A stretch of DNA of 64,000 nt. It comes from Bactericera cockerelli. Lineage: Eukaryota > Arthropoda > Insecta > Hemiptera > Triozidae. Every line of letters begins with the position of its first letter. The first letter of the stretch is position 1. The position numbers and the translations under genes are program-made. Shown one piece after another: positions 33,737 through 45,500 of this stretch. Below the pieces are notes generated by a model. It saw nothing but the letters and a program-made list of their open reading frames with translations. It did not search any database and had not been told where the DNA came from. The stretch lies in the NCBI GenBank assembly GCA_024516035.1, contig CM044961.1, forward strand, positions 30,834,195 through 30,898,194, written 5' to 3'.

Positions 33737-34199
33737 ATATGGCTTGGTAATGATGGTACGGAATATCGAATGTCTAAACTTCATCCTACCTAAATTTATG
33801 TATACGTATAATTATGTGAAATATTTAATATTATTAGTAGTAGAAGGTTATAGAAATATGTATTTTACAATATGCATTTGATATTTTTCAATTTTATTAC
33901 GCATCGTATTGAACAACTGCAACAGATATTATTTCAGGGTATGGTATCAAATTTTTGTTTTTAGGTTTTCATGATTAGACGTATAGAAATATGTCATTTT
34001 AGGCAAAATCGGCAAAATATGTTGATTTAAAAAAAAAAATGGGCAAAATCTGTCGGTTTACGATGTCCTTATGTCATTTGAAGGACTCTGCTAATTACAT
34101 TGTCCCACTTTTCTGTTTGAGTGACTGACATCAAATTTCATAAATAGTATTTTGACAAATTTGGGCTTCGAACCACAAACCAACTGCTTTAGAAGCGAC
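33737..34199. other. Unassigned spacer
   Basis: AT-rich; the phrase ggcaaaat recurs three times near 34000-34060. Nothing coding is seen. Confidence 0.4.
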
Positions 34200-34670
<471 letters not shown>

Positions 34671-34769
34671 ATATTTATAGTATGCAATTTCAAGGGGAAT
34701 TCTAGGATCGCGACTCCTGTTTGCGCTATTGCGTTCCAGCATTCTCTACTTCCAAACCATGTTGACAAG

Positions 34770-34800
34770 GAGCAGGGGGGAGGGGGGGGGGGGGAAAGAG
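34770..34800. repeat. Poly(G) run
   Basis: gcaggggggagg and then an uninterrupted run of about a dozen G. It is a candidate for four-stranded structure and for sequencing error. Confidence 0.8.
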
Positions 34801-35138
34801 AGAAGGGGGCGGGTGTCTATTTTTAGCCACTCCCCCCATGGGCCTCCCACACTCGGGCTGGATGTCGTAAAAAACGTCTCGCCTGAAATAATACTCTCGC
34901 GTTCTATTTCCGTAGTGGCGGCAGGAGTAACGTAGTGTGACGGCATCTTCTTGTAGTATACTACATTGCTACATACTATGTGTCTTTGTACATACATAAT
35001 TATACTATACAAGTATACATACTTTTACTAAAGTTAAAAAGTTAAAGTTATAGTTAAAGTTATCAAAACTGTTGGCATAATGGGACTACCTGTCTTGCGC
35101 TGACAGTCTAAATAAAGCACTACTTATACTTATATTAT
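34801..35138. other. Unassigned spacer
   Basis: It is relatively GC-rich at first (to about 34950), then AT-rich with a ttaaagttaaaaagttaaag repeat at about 35030-35065. No gene is recognised. Confidence 0.4.
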
Positions 35139-35271
35139 TTTGTGTTAATCACTTTCGTGATATCACAACTATACTCAAACTTGCTTTACAAAAACTACGC
35201 TGAAACCGGGACTCGACCCGTCGACCTCCGGGTTACAAGTCCGCCGCCTTATCGATCAAGCTACTGAGATC
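35139..35271 (-). mobile_element. SINE-B copy
   Basis: tttgtgttaatcactttcgt through gactcgacccgtcgacctcc to gatcaagctactgagatcg. It is the inverse of 51626-51766. Confidence 0.8.
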
Positions 35272-35689
35272 GTTTACACACAGACTTTTACTGTAAATTT
35301 TACATAGTATATAATTATGTAGGTGTGACCATGGAAAAATAAAAAATGGAGAACTCGTCATCTCTGAAACCTGTCCCGTAAAATCGGCCATCTTTGTTAG
35401 CTTTTTTTTTTAAGTGGGGTTTAACGTCGCTTTCAACTGCCATGGTCATATCACGACGGGTTGTTAGCTTTGAACATCATATATAGATATGAAAATTGAT
35501 AACATGTTGTATATTTTACTTATTTTCACTTTTCATATTTGACTTTGTAATTGTTTTTTTTGAACTTATTTACAAAAAAAAAAACATTTATTTATTTATA
35601 ACAATAGCAAATTATAATTTTTGACGGTATTAATGAAAATGACATCTTCTGAACATAATATTTAAAAGGTGCCGCAGTTTGGGCACCAC
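35272..35689. other. Unassigned spacer
   Basis: It holds a poly(T) run at about 35403-35413 followed by aagtggggtttaacgtcgct, which may be a retroposon end. Otherwise nothing. Confidence 0.4.
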
Positions 35690-35998
35690 TATCCTGTAGG
35701 AAGCACGAGGGCACCCTTTCACCAGGGTTAACAAACGTTCCGAGTTAATGAGTTATGAGAGACCTGGGCCTGTTCCCGAGATTACTGTTTGGAGTTTAGA
35801 TTACCGCGAGATTCGTGTTGACCAGTTGACCCAGCACCTAAATGGAAAGTATTGTGTCACTTCTCGCCCATCAGAGAAGAGGCATACTACGGGATGGACA
35901 GACTAAAACACAGACCACAAGCGACTACAGTATCTCCTGTTTCATGGCTACTAAATTAAAAAAGGCTGTGAAACACTCATCTTTAAAATATAAAAAAA
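35690..35998 (+). mobile_element. SINE-I, longer copy
   Basis: It extends the family 5' to about 35690 (ccgcagtttgggcaccacta, gcaccctttcaccagggtta) before the shared block gcacctaaatggaaagtatt and aggcatactacgggatggac, and ends in an A-run. No ORF or clear tRNA-like head is visible. Confidence 0.65.
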
Positions 35999-36082
35999 AA
36001 TCGTAGAATTTCTAATGCATAAAATTTATGCAACATTTAATGTAGTTATGGTATTCTCAAATATTCAAGAGGTTTGAAGTAA

Positions 36083-36289
36083 TCTTAATATATAAATGTC
36101 AATGTCACTGACTGACTGATCATCGCTCTACAGCCCAAACCGTAAGTCCTAGGAAGCTGAAATTTGGTAGGTAGCTTTGTCTTATAGTCTAGATGTGCAA
36201 TAAGACGGGATTTTTCGAAATTCCCACTACAACACCTGCCATTGGCGAAAAAGGATTTTTTGCTTTCACGGCCATGCCTCGCCCGCTAG
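36083..36289 (+). mobile_element. Small Helitron-like element, hairpin lost
   Basis: It shares the 5' end tcttaatatataaatgtcaa and cactgactgactgatcatcg with 21138-21339, and ends cctcgcccgctag followed by T. The GC hairpin before CTAG is missing, as if the block between two gcccgc words had been deleted. It inserts between A and T like its sister. Confidence 0.78.
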
Positions 36290-36469
36290 TAAATATATAT
36301 AACAAAAATAAACTATGCACAAAACATTAAAAAAAACATGCGCTGTGTTTTTACATCTGTCTGGAACTCAAGAGCTTCAAAATATTAGATAAACAGGTCC
36401 CTTCCTGAATTCCAAGAAGCTATTTTCAGATCCCCACAAGGTACAGAACACAGATGCTGCGGTTACAAC

Positions 36470-36720
36470 GTTCATATCTCTCTCTCTTGTTTCTCTCTCT
36501 CTCTCTTTCTCTCTCCCTCTCTCTTTCTCTCTAACCCTATCTATCTCTCTCTCTCTTTCCAAATTTCTGTTTTCTCCAGAGCCCCAAATCGTCTATTCTA
36601 GATTTCCCCCCCTCCCAAACCCTATTTTTGAATACCCTTCTTTTTTTCTTGTGTCCTTCTTCTAGTTCCTAAAATCCTTGTTTCTAGAACCCCCCCCCCC
36701 CCCTCCCCAAACCTCTGGAA
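36470..36720. repeat. TC tract and C-run
   Basis: (TC)n at 36473-36560, then pyrimidine-rich sequence with a C-run of about 13 at 36690-36702. Confidence 0.75.
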
Positions 36721-38334
36721 CTTCCTTTTCTTCTTCTTCTTCTTTGATGACCAAAAGTACAGGAAAAAGAGAGGAAGACCATATCAAATGAGAACAGATG
36801 ATTTCGTGTGTAGCTTTCCTTACACAAAATACGGAGAGAGACTCCTATCATATATCGTTCCTGCCAGGACTACATTGAGGAAGAGAAAATCTACATTGTG
36901 AAAGAAAAATGAAATCACGTTTACTCCAGGAGCAAGAATAAAAAGAGAAAAAAAACACAAGAAGTAGAAAAATAAAAAAAAAGACCATCACCAAAGAAGT
37001 TATGTATTCTTTGGGGATGTTTTTCTTTAATTNNNNNNNNNNNNNNNNNNNNNNNNNNNNNNNNNNNNNNNNNNNNNNNNNNNNNNNNNNNNNNNNNNNN
37101 NNNNNNNNNNNNNNNNNNNNNNNNNNNNNNNNCCAAAGGTCAACAAATGGCGAACGATTAAAAGTAAACCGTCCGTCATGGTTTTTCTCCATTAATCTTC
37201 TCATGGTTTTTCGCCCCTAATCTTGAAAAAGAAGATAGCGCACGAGGCAACTTTTGCAAATGCGGAAATCCTTCTCTTTCTCTCGTTTAATTCCTTTTTT
37301 TAATTCTTTGTTAATTTTGAGTGGGGGATACATTAATTCTCACATTGAAAGGGAAAAGGGACAGAAATATATGTCCCTTTTTGGTTTTTTCCCTAGAATG
37401 GTGTTGCTTCTGACTGCTGATCCGTCAGGCTCACCAGCAACTTCGAAATGTAATATTTTTTGTACATGGGTATTTTGTGCAGCAAACACCAAATTTTGTG
37501 CTCAAACAGCAATTCCACTATTCACATTTCCATCACAAAATCATATCTGTAAAGGTATGTAATGAAAAAATATATATAAAGGTATTGATAAAAAAATATA
37601 AAAGGTATAAAAAAAATATATATAATATTGGGTTGTCACCCTAAAGATGATCTTCTTAATAACGTTTTTTATGTTTAATAAAATATTGTATATATTACCC
37701 AGTTTCCTAGATTAAGTAATCGAAGATTCGACCGAACCTTCAATATAAAGGTATTTAAAAATTGTATGTATGAAATAGGTATGTAAAAAGTGTTTCTAAG
37801 AAAAAGAATTTTCTATTGTTTTGTATCTTTAACCAATCCAAAGGAGCGGCCCTGCAGTCGATGAGTGATGTGACCGAAGTTAACCAAAAGTTTTGGGGCT
37901 CGTGTGGTACATAACATCAACATAACTTATTTTCATACTACTATTTTAAAAAATACAGCCATACTAAATTTGAAGTCTCTAGCTCGTACCGTTCTCGAGA
38001 TATCGTGTTGAACGTACGAAAACTCGGATCAATGGCCGAAAACAATCCTTCATACCTCAATACGAGTACATAATTATAAATACTAGTACTAGTACATATT
38101 ATAAAGTACCTATGTATAACTAATGACTATTTCTATGTATTTATAGGTACCTCAATACCTACCTATAGGTATTTTGTTATTTATGTCAGCTGATGGACAG
38201 AATAGATAGCTTCTCAAATTGTTCAGTCAGACGGTCTCCAAGTTATGCTCAACTTTTTCAGAACAAGAAGACTTCAGGAGACCATTAAGTTTCAGCTTTC
38301 TATTTACGAGCTACGAAATAGTTCCTAGCGGACG
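36721..38334. other. Unassigned region around an assembly gap
   Basis: Apart from the gap I see no supported gene. The 102-aa ORF at 37254-37562 is Cys-containing but has no recognisable domain. Around 37975-38040, words such as ctcgtaccgttctcgagata resemble sequences often found in Helitron-like repeats. Confidence 0.35.
37033..37132. other. Assembly gap, 100 N
   Basis: Exactly 100 unknown bases. The X-containing ORFs that span it are not real. Confidence 0.99.
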
Positions 38335-38880
38335 CAGCGAACAAAATACTGCAGTTCTTTAATTTATATTTTATATAAGTATGTTTCATACATAAAATAT
38401 AGTTGTATTATGTGATGTGAATTTTGTATACCATTGTACATGAGTCATATAAACTTGTTTATAAAGTTAAATATATAGCTTCTAATTTTATGTAATATGT
38501 TTATAAATAATTGTACGCAATATATAAAGTTAAAGTATTTTATATAGATAGGTAAGTTTCATACATAATAATTATATAGTTCTACTATGTGATGAGAAAT
38601 TTGTATCTAGTTTATATAGTTATAAAGGTTTTAATTTTATATAATATGTATAAAAATATTTATTATGTGAAAAATGTATAGAATTGTACAAGTACATACA
38701 TGTATTATGTAATAAACCAAGTTTGTAAAGTTATATAGTTTTTATTTTACATTATGTATGTAATAATTGTAATACTAATAGTTATACATAGTACCCAATA
38801 CCTATATGATTTTTATGTATAATTTAACATAATGCACCTAGAGCATAAAGTTATATATTTATGTTCTTTCGTGTAAGTTC
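38335..38880. repeat. Degenerate AT-rich tandem repeat
   Basis: Blocks with ttttatataagtatgtttca, ttgtattatgtgatgtgaat and aaagttatatagttttta recur about three times with considerable divergence. Confidence 0.55.
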
Positions 38881-39048
38881 AGGAAACTTAACAAAATGCT
38901 GATGATGTTTTTCCGTTGACCTAAGAGCTTCCGGGGACGCAGTACAAATAATAATAATCATGTGTATAATAGAAAGGAATAGAAAAGTCAAAGCAACTGA
39001 AGGGATAGGAGTAGAGATAGGAGAATGGAATAAGAATATTAGCTTTTT

Positions 39049-39179
39049 TACCGACCTCAGTAGCTTGAGCGATACTCAAACTCGACTTACTAAATTAATA
39101 TTTGCTTAACCCGGGACTTGAACCACCGACCTCCGATTACAAGTCCGCCGTCTCATCGATCAAGCTACGGAGGTCGGTA
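39049..39179. mobile_element. Fold-back arrangement of two SINE-B heads
   Basis: A 25-bp SINE-B 5' end (taccgacctcagtagcttga) on the plus strand is joined near 39074 to a SINE-B copy on the minus strand that ends in the complement of the same sequence at 39179. The unit therefore has inverted ends. It could be an inserted inverted pair or a rearranged single copy. Confidence 0.7.
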
Positions 39180-39369
39180 TAAAAGTTAAAGTAATAATAA
39201 AATATGGAAGAAGAAGAACAAAAAACAGAAGAAGAAAAAGAAGAAAAAGGAAATTTACAAGATAAAAAATAAAATATAAGAATGGAAAGCTAGGAAAGCA
39301 GGAAAAGGCAAAGATGTTCTCCAACTCTTGATTTTCATGTCAAGTGGCTCTCTTGAGCTTTAGCCGAGT

Positions 39370-39535
39370 GCAACTAACTCAGAGTTACTAGACTAACTAG
39401 ACAATACAGGCTAAGTCCTTGCTAGATTCATAGTTATTAGTTCAGGGTTACTAGATAATACACTATAATACAGGCTAGGTCCTTGCTAGATTCATAGTTG
39501 TTAGCTCAATATTACTAGACATTACAAGTTATATA
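39370..39535. repeat. Tandem repeat, about 75-80 bp x 2
   Basis: The block with acaggctaagtccttgctag, attcatagttattagttc and gttactagaca occurs twice, plus a partial copy. Confidence 0.75.
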
Positions 39536-39714
39536 AATTATACATCAGGGTGGATTTATATTGTCTATTTCAGATATGTATATGAACAATGCATATGTAT
39601 ACAGTTTAATGTTGCTTTAGGGTAATATATTTTTAATATACTAATATCAACCTTTGTAAATTTACCAAAAAATTCGAACCTATCACTGTATGGACCTTGC
39701 ATTCTCTCCTTAAA

Positions 39715-39790
39715 TTTGCTCTCTCTCCCTCTCTCTCTCCCTCTCTCTCTCTCTCTTTCTCTCTCTGTCTATCTCTTTCTCTCTTTCTGA
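39715..39790. repeat. TC microsatellite
   Basis: (TC)n with T interruptions. Confidence 0.85.
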
Positions 39791-39987
39791 TATATAACTA
39801 CTTATTCAGGTAAGTTACAGTGGTGTATATCTACGTTGAAAACTCATTTATATTTCCAAGTACACTTCTACAATCTCTGTTCTTCTACAGGGTGTTGAGA
39901 GTAAAACCATCGTGCTGATAATTTATAAGGACTTAGACTAGGAGTAATATCGTCATACACGCGTACAACCTTGTATACTTAATTACT

Positions 39988-40066
39988 TACAGTTGTTAGG
40001 TTCTCGTTCCAGAAACACTTTCCACTCTGCAAATACCCAAATCTGCCTTTCAACTGTCACACAACG
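39988..40066. mobile_element. Palindromic MITE, left half (split by a LINE)
   Basis: ttctcgttccagaaacactt through tttcaactgtcacacaacg is the left arm of a palindromic MITE. Its right arm lies at 48009-48103, and an intact relative at 48104-48295 shows how the halves join. The break falls directly before ctctgattgg of the consensus. Confidence 0.75.
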
Positions 40067-40168
40067 TATTATTAATAAAACAGATCACAAACAAATAACT
40101 AACAAATCACCTACATATACAAAACTCAATCGACATACAAGATCAACCCATACATAGTTATAGACATC

Positions 40169-40885
40169 ATGCATAGGAGAGCACGTAGCCAAGCCAGGAA
40201 AAATAAAGTAATCTTAAATAACTTTAATGATGATACATATATAACACTGAAACCAGAAGTTTTGAAACTAGCAACCAAATACAAAGATGAAACCTTCTTA
40301 AACATATTCAATGAAATAAGTGAAAAATGGGCTCTTGACCAAGAGAAAGCAGAAAACCTCTATTCTGAAAAAAACACTCTAATTCAAGAGTATAAATCTC
40401 TAGAAATTGATAAAAAAAATCTTGAAAATAAAAACAAAGAACTAGACACAAGAATACAAGACCTGCTAGGAGAATATAATGACCAAAGAATAAAAACAGA
40501 TGATGAAATACAATCTAAAGATACCAAGATAAATACTATGGAAAAGTATTTGAAAGAAACTAAAATCAGGGAGTCAGAAAACCATGACTTAATGGAAAAA
40601 CAACAAAAAGAAATAAACAACCTGAGAACTCAGAACAACAACCAAAATGAAGACATCAAAAAACTTAAACTTATAAACGAAGATAATTCTGAAAAAATAG
40701 AACTACTATTGCAAGAAACAAATAAACTAAAATACACTATATCCGTCCTTGAGAAAACTATAGAAATGTTAAAACGTGAAAATACTACAGAAGAAGACTC
40801 ACTCACAGACAATTCAATCATTGACTTAAATGATACCATAACAACAAACGAAAGTCTGCTACAATTCACAATTCTTTCTCTATAA
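40169..40885 (+). CDS. LINE ORF1, coiled-coil protein, 238 aa
   Basis: It starts MHRRARSQARKNKVI with an Arg/Lys-rich N-terminus, as expected of a nucleic-acid-binding retrotransposon protein. From about residue 55 to 210 it is a long Glu/Lys/Leu/Asn heptad region (for example SLEIDKKNLENKNKELDTRI) typical of a coiled coil for multimerisation. The tail (residues 215-238) is acidic and Ser/Thr-rich. I see no zinc knuckle or RRM. The ATG follows the 5' border by about 100 bp. ORF1 proteins of LINEs bind element RNA in a ribonucleoprotein particle; this role is inferred. The next open frame begins about 155-190 bases downstream. Confidence 0.75.
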   Translation: MHRRARSQARKNKVILNNFNDDTYITLKPEVLKLATKYKDETFLNIFNEISEKWALDQEKAENLYSEKNTLIQEYKSLEIDKKNLENKNKELDTRIQDLLGEYNDQRIKTDDEIQSKDTKINTMEKYLKETKIRESENHDLMEKQQKEINNLRTQNNNQNEDIKKLKLINEDNSEKIELLLQETNKLKYTISVLEKTIEMLKRENTTEEDSLTDNSIIDLNDTITTNESLLQFTILSL

Positions 40886-41040
40886 CACCTCTACAAAAAA
40901 ACAAGAAAAACAAAGATATCAACAACAAAATAAACAAAAGAAAGACAGAACATAATTCAGAAACCAATAAAAGAACAAACAAAGAAATAAACCAATAATA
41001 ACCAACAAACAATAAAAAATAAAGAAATAAAAACCTCAAA

Positions 41041-42530
41041 ATGACACTACCACAAAACGAAAACTATAAATGTAACTGAAAAATAAAATATCACAGCTAG
41101 AAGAACAGATAAAACAAAATTCAAATAAAATAAAGAAACTAGAAAATGTAGACCAAGAAACAGAAAAAACTGAAAAAAATAGTAAAATTTATGAGAAAAT
41201 CAAAAATCCAAATAAAAAAATAAACTGCTACATAATAGGTGACTCCCACCTTAAATATGTTGGAAAAAAAATAACCGAAGATACAGAATGGACCACAAAA
41301 TTCAACCATAAAATAAACATCAAACCAGGATATCTATTCGCAGATATAACAAATGATCTAATACCAGAAAATATTCACAAAAACGACATACTAATAATTT
41401 CTGGAGGCACAAACGACCTATACCAAACCTCTACACCAGAAATAAAGAAACAAATAAACACTATAGGGAAAATAGGCTGTACAATATTTTTACTGTCAGT
41501 ACCACCACAAAAAAACCCCTACACAAATTATAACATTAATGGACTAAATACCATTATAAAATATGAAAGTGAAAAATACGAAAACCTCTTTATAATCAAC
41601 ACACACAAATTTATAAAACCACACCACCTATCTAAAGATGGAATACACTTAAGTTACAAAGCTACAAATTGGCTAACGCACAAACTCATGAAAATAGTTG
41701 AAAAATACAGTTCAAAACCATTCATAAAACAAGAAAAACATCCACAAATAAAGTCCAGACAAAACAACAATGAACTCCAAATATCGAATTACAACACAAA
41801 TAAACCAAAAATAAACACATGGACAACACATGAAAACACAAATAATAGAATATCTACATACACTTCACAAAATAACATCAAAAACAAATATCATAACACA
41901 CCAAAATATGTTGAAGAAATAAACAGACACACACTTTCCACCAACCCAAAAAACACCAAAAAATACTACAATAATGAAGAAAAAAATAAACACAAACACC
42001 AAACCAAACCGAATTCAGAAATAACTAAAAACCAAACCAAAGATAAGACATCAGAAACCCAAGACTTCGACCCCACCAAAACCGACACAAACTACAATGG
42101 AAATAATAATAAACATACAAAAAAGAAACAAACCAATTTCAAAGAAGAACCAATCAAACAAAAAGACTACAATACACATAACCAAACCAACAAAGAAAAA
42201 AAACACACAAAAGAAATAACTGAAATCCAAACAGAAAATGAAGAAAGAACAACAACCATAATTCCAAACAAAATAGCTAACAAACCAACCTCTGAGTACT
42301 ACAACACACCACATCCCATTTATTCTTATCAACAGACAGAAATACCCACAACATCTCATCCTAACATATTTCCTACTTGGAACAACACACCACTATATGA
42401 CTTAAACAAACAATACTACACCCCACATGGGATACTAGCAACAAACCCAATGACATCATACTTGAACCAACTACAATACAACCAAAACAAATTTTTTTTC
42501 CCCCTAACACACCTCGTCCCAAGACTGTGA
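41041..42530 (+). CDS. LINE SGNH/GDSL esterase ORF, probable 5' frameshift
   Basis: An ATG at 41041 opens a short frame (MTLPQNENYKC). A one-base shift near 41073 joins it to the long frame open from 41076, whose first in-frame ATG is only at 41688. The long frame holds a complete SGNH hydrolase signature: IGDSHLKYV (nucleophile Ser, codon at 41244), ISGGTNDLY (41400 on) and SKDGIHLSY (catalytic Asp/His, about 41631-41655). A short Lys/Asn/Glu coiled coil precedes it. After about 41700 the protein is an Asn/Thr/Lys-rich linker of some 270 residues. Such esterases occur in ORF1 proteins of several CR1/L2-type LINEs. The frame ends at 42530, just past a slippery site. Confidence 0.8.
42494..42500 (+). 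promoter_or_regulatory. Candidate -1 frameshift heptamer T TTT TTC
   Basis: In the esterase frame the codons run aaa ttt ttt ttc ccc cta. The last T plus two codons give T-TTT-TTC, which fits the X-XXY-YYZ rule. Slipping back one base continues as FPPNTPRPKTVTT straight into the endonuclease/RT frame, which has no ATG upstream of its endonuclease domain. A homopolymer length error in the assembly would produce the same picture. Confidence 0.5.
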
Positions 42531-45500
42531 CAACAACCACCACACCAACAGCAACTACAATAACAACAGTAACAGAAGCAACAAAAACGACAAATACTCA
42601 AAAAACAAAATGCAAATCAAACATCAAAGAAATAAATACAAAAAATAAGCAAAAAGACACCAACACAATAAGAATATACCACCAAAACGTACAAAGCCTA
42701 TCTGGCAATGGAAAAATATCCTCAATAGAAATCGCTGCTGAACAACACAAATATGACTTCATCTGTCTCACAGAACACTGGCAGAAAAAAGAAAATATAG
42801 AAAATCTGGCCATAGAAAATTTCACCCTAGTAGAAAGTTTTTGCAGAGAACCAAAAAAATCAAACTCAAACATAACTTATGGTGGAGCCGCAATTTACTG
42901 TAGAGACGAAATTAGCCAAGCATGCAAACCTATAAAAATTCAAAAGATGATAGTCCATGAAAAAAGCTTTGAATGCGTGGCCCTTAAATACAACAAAAAC
43001 AGTATTCATGTAAATCTATTCTGCATATACAGGAACCCGACCAGCAACATTAAAAGTTTCCTAAAATCATTAACCTCCCTATTAGACAAACACTGCAACA
43101 CAAACCAAATAAATGTCATTTGTGGAGACCTAAATATTGACTTTATACAAAAAACATACGACTATAAACAACTCGAAGACATACTAGAGAGCCACAACAT
43201 TGAAAACAAAGTAGACGAGCCAACCAGAGAAAAAACAGGCCTAGACTACATAATCACATCTAAAGACACCCCAAATAAAGCCATAACAATAAATGAAAAT
43301 ATATCCGACCACCTAGGACAATATATAGATATAAAAACGAACAAACATAATAAACCTCTACAAAACAAAGAACTCAAAGTTATTAGAATCTTTAATGAAG
43401 AAAATCACAATAAAATGTCCAAACTACTTGACACACATAACTGGACAGAAACACTGAAACTCATAGAACAAGAAAACACTGACAAAGGAACAAAAATAAT
43501 CTTAGACACAATATTTAACTACTACAACATAGCATATCCAACAAAACAAATCACAATTAAACCAAAGAAAAAAAACATAGAATGGATTACCAATGACATA
43601 ATCGAGGAAGGGAAAGAAATAAGAGAAATACACAGACAAATCAAATACTCAAATAAAAATGAACTCAAAGAAACATATGACAAACTTAAAAAAACACACA
43701 AAAACAACATTGAAAAAACCAAACGAAACCATATTAAGACGAAACTTGAAAACTCAAAAAACAAAAACAAAACAATGTGGGAAACCTTTAACACACTAAC
43801 GGGAAAAAACAAAAATGAACCAGACATAAACATAAAAATTAACAACAATGAAACAATTAAAGATCCAAAAATACTCGCAGAACTCTTCATCAACCATTTC
43901 CTTGAATCAAATACAGAAAAAATAAACAAAAACAAAAAACTCCTTAGAGATCATTGCAAAAACAACAACACCAATAACAACAACCAACAACAACAACAAC
44001 AACACCAACAACAACAAAATCAATTTCCTTCACAATCACAAAAACATAAACAAACACAAGAAAAGAGCAACAAAAAAATTGATAGCAAAATACTCTACAA
44101 AACAAACCCCAAAGAAATAAGAAATATAATTAAAAAACTAAACACCAGCAAAGGTTCTGAAACACATGACTTACCAACAGACATTCTAAATCGAAATATA
44201 TTTATCCTCTCTAAAATACTCTCCACCCTCATCAACAAATCATTTACAGAAGGCTCATATCCAGAAATAATAAACACTTCCACCATACACCCAAAACACA
44301 AAAAAGGAGAACGAAACAACATAATCAACTACAGACCAATCTACAAAACATCTAACATCGCTAAAATATATCAAATCGCCTACACAAACCGCCTCCTCAA
44401 ACACCTTAACGAAAATAATCTCCTCACACCACACCAACACGGCTTTAGAACAAACCACTCCACATCAACAGCTTGCTTAGAACTCATAGAATATGTAGTC
44501 GAAAACATAGATAAAGGCAACATTGTCATGACCTTGTACTTCGACCTTACAGCTGCCTTTGATGTGGTAAACAAAGACATTCTATTACACAAACTCAAAC
44601 AACTAGGAATTGAAGACAACAATTGGATAAGAACATTTCTGGAGAAAAGAAGCATCCAAGTAAAAATTAAAAACGAACTATCCACGACAAAAAAAATTGA
44701 ACATGGCGTTAGCCAAGGATCCAACCTAGGGCCTAACCTTTTCCTAGTCAACATAAATGATGTAACAAATATAATAGACGAAAATAACACAGAAGAAAAA
44801 CTAGTAATATTCGCTGATGACATTAATATAACCATAACAGCCAAGACTATAAGTGAACTACACGAAAAATCAAACAATGTTATAAAAAAATTCATGAATT
44901 GGTGCATAGAAAACCACATGATACCCAGCGTGCAAAAATCAAACTACATAATATACAATATAAAAAAACAAAAAAACCTAATCGACCTCAAACTTAAAAT
45001 ACACAATGAAGATCTCAAACCTACAGAAAATATAAAATACCTGGGCATATACATTGACAATAATTTGTCATGGATAACACAAAATGAACAAATCTGCAAA
45101 AAACTATCCCAACTCTGCTTCATCATTGGTCAGCTTAGAAAAAACATGGACGAAAAATCACTCCTCACATACTACTATGCTCATGGAGAAAGCTCCATCA
45201 GATATGCCATCACAATTTGGGCAACAAACACAGAACACAAAAGAATATTCACACTACAAAAACGAATCATTAGAAAAATATACAGAATAAAACAACAAGA
45301 TACAGTAAGAGAACTTTTTAAAACACACAACATACATACACTCTATGGTCTATACTATCTAGAATCATTACTATACATACACAAAACTCAAGAAACACTC
45401 CAACACAACCAAGACAACCACACATACAATACAAGAAATGCCAAACAAATCACAGTCCCTAAACATAAAACATCATTCTTTGAAAGAACATCTAAATACA

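Noticed and set aside
36848..37220. ORFs crossing the N gap
   Set aside because: The sequence in the gap is unknown.
37254..37562. 102-aa ORF with several Cys
   Set aside because: No known cysteine pattern, no signal peptide I would trust, next to an assembly gap.
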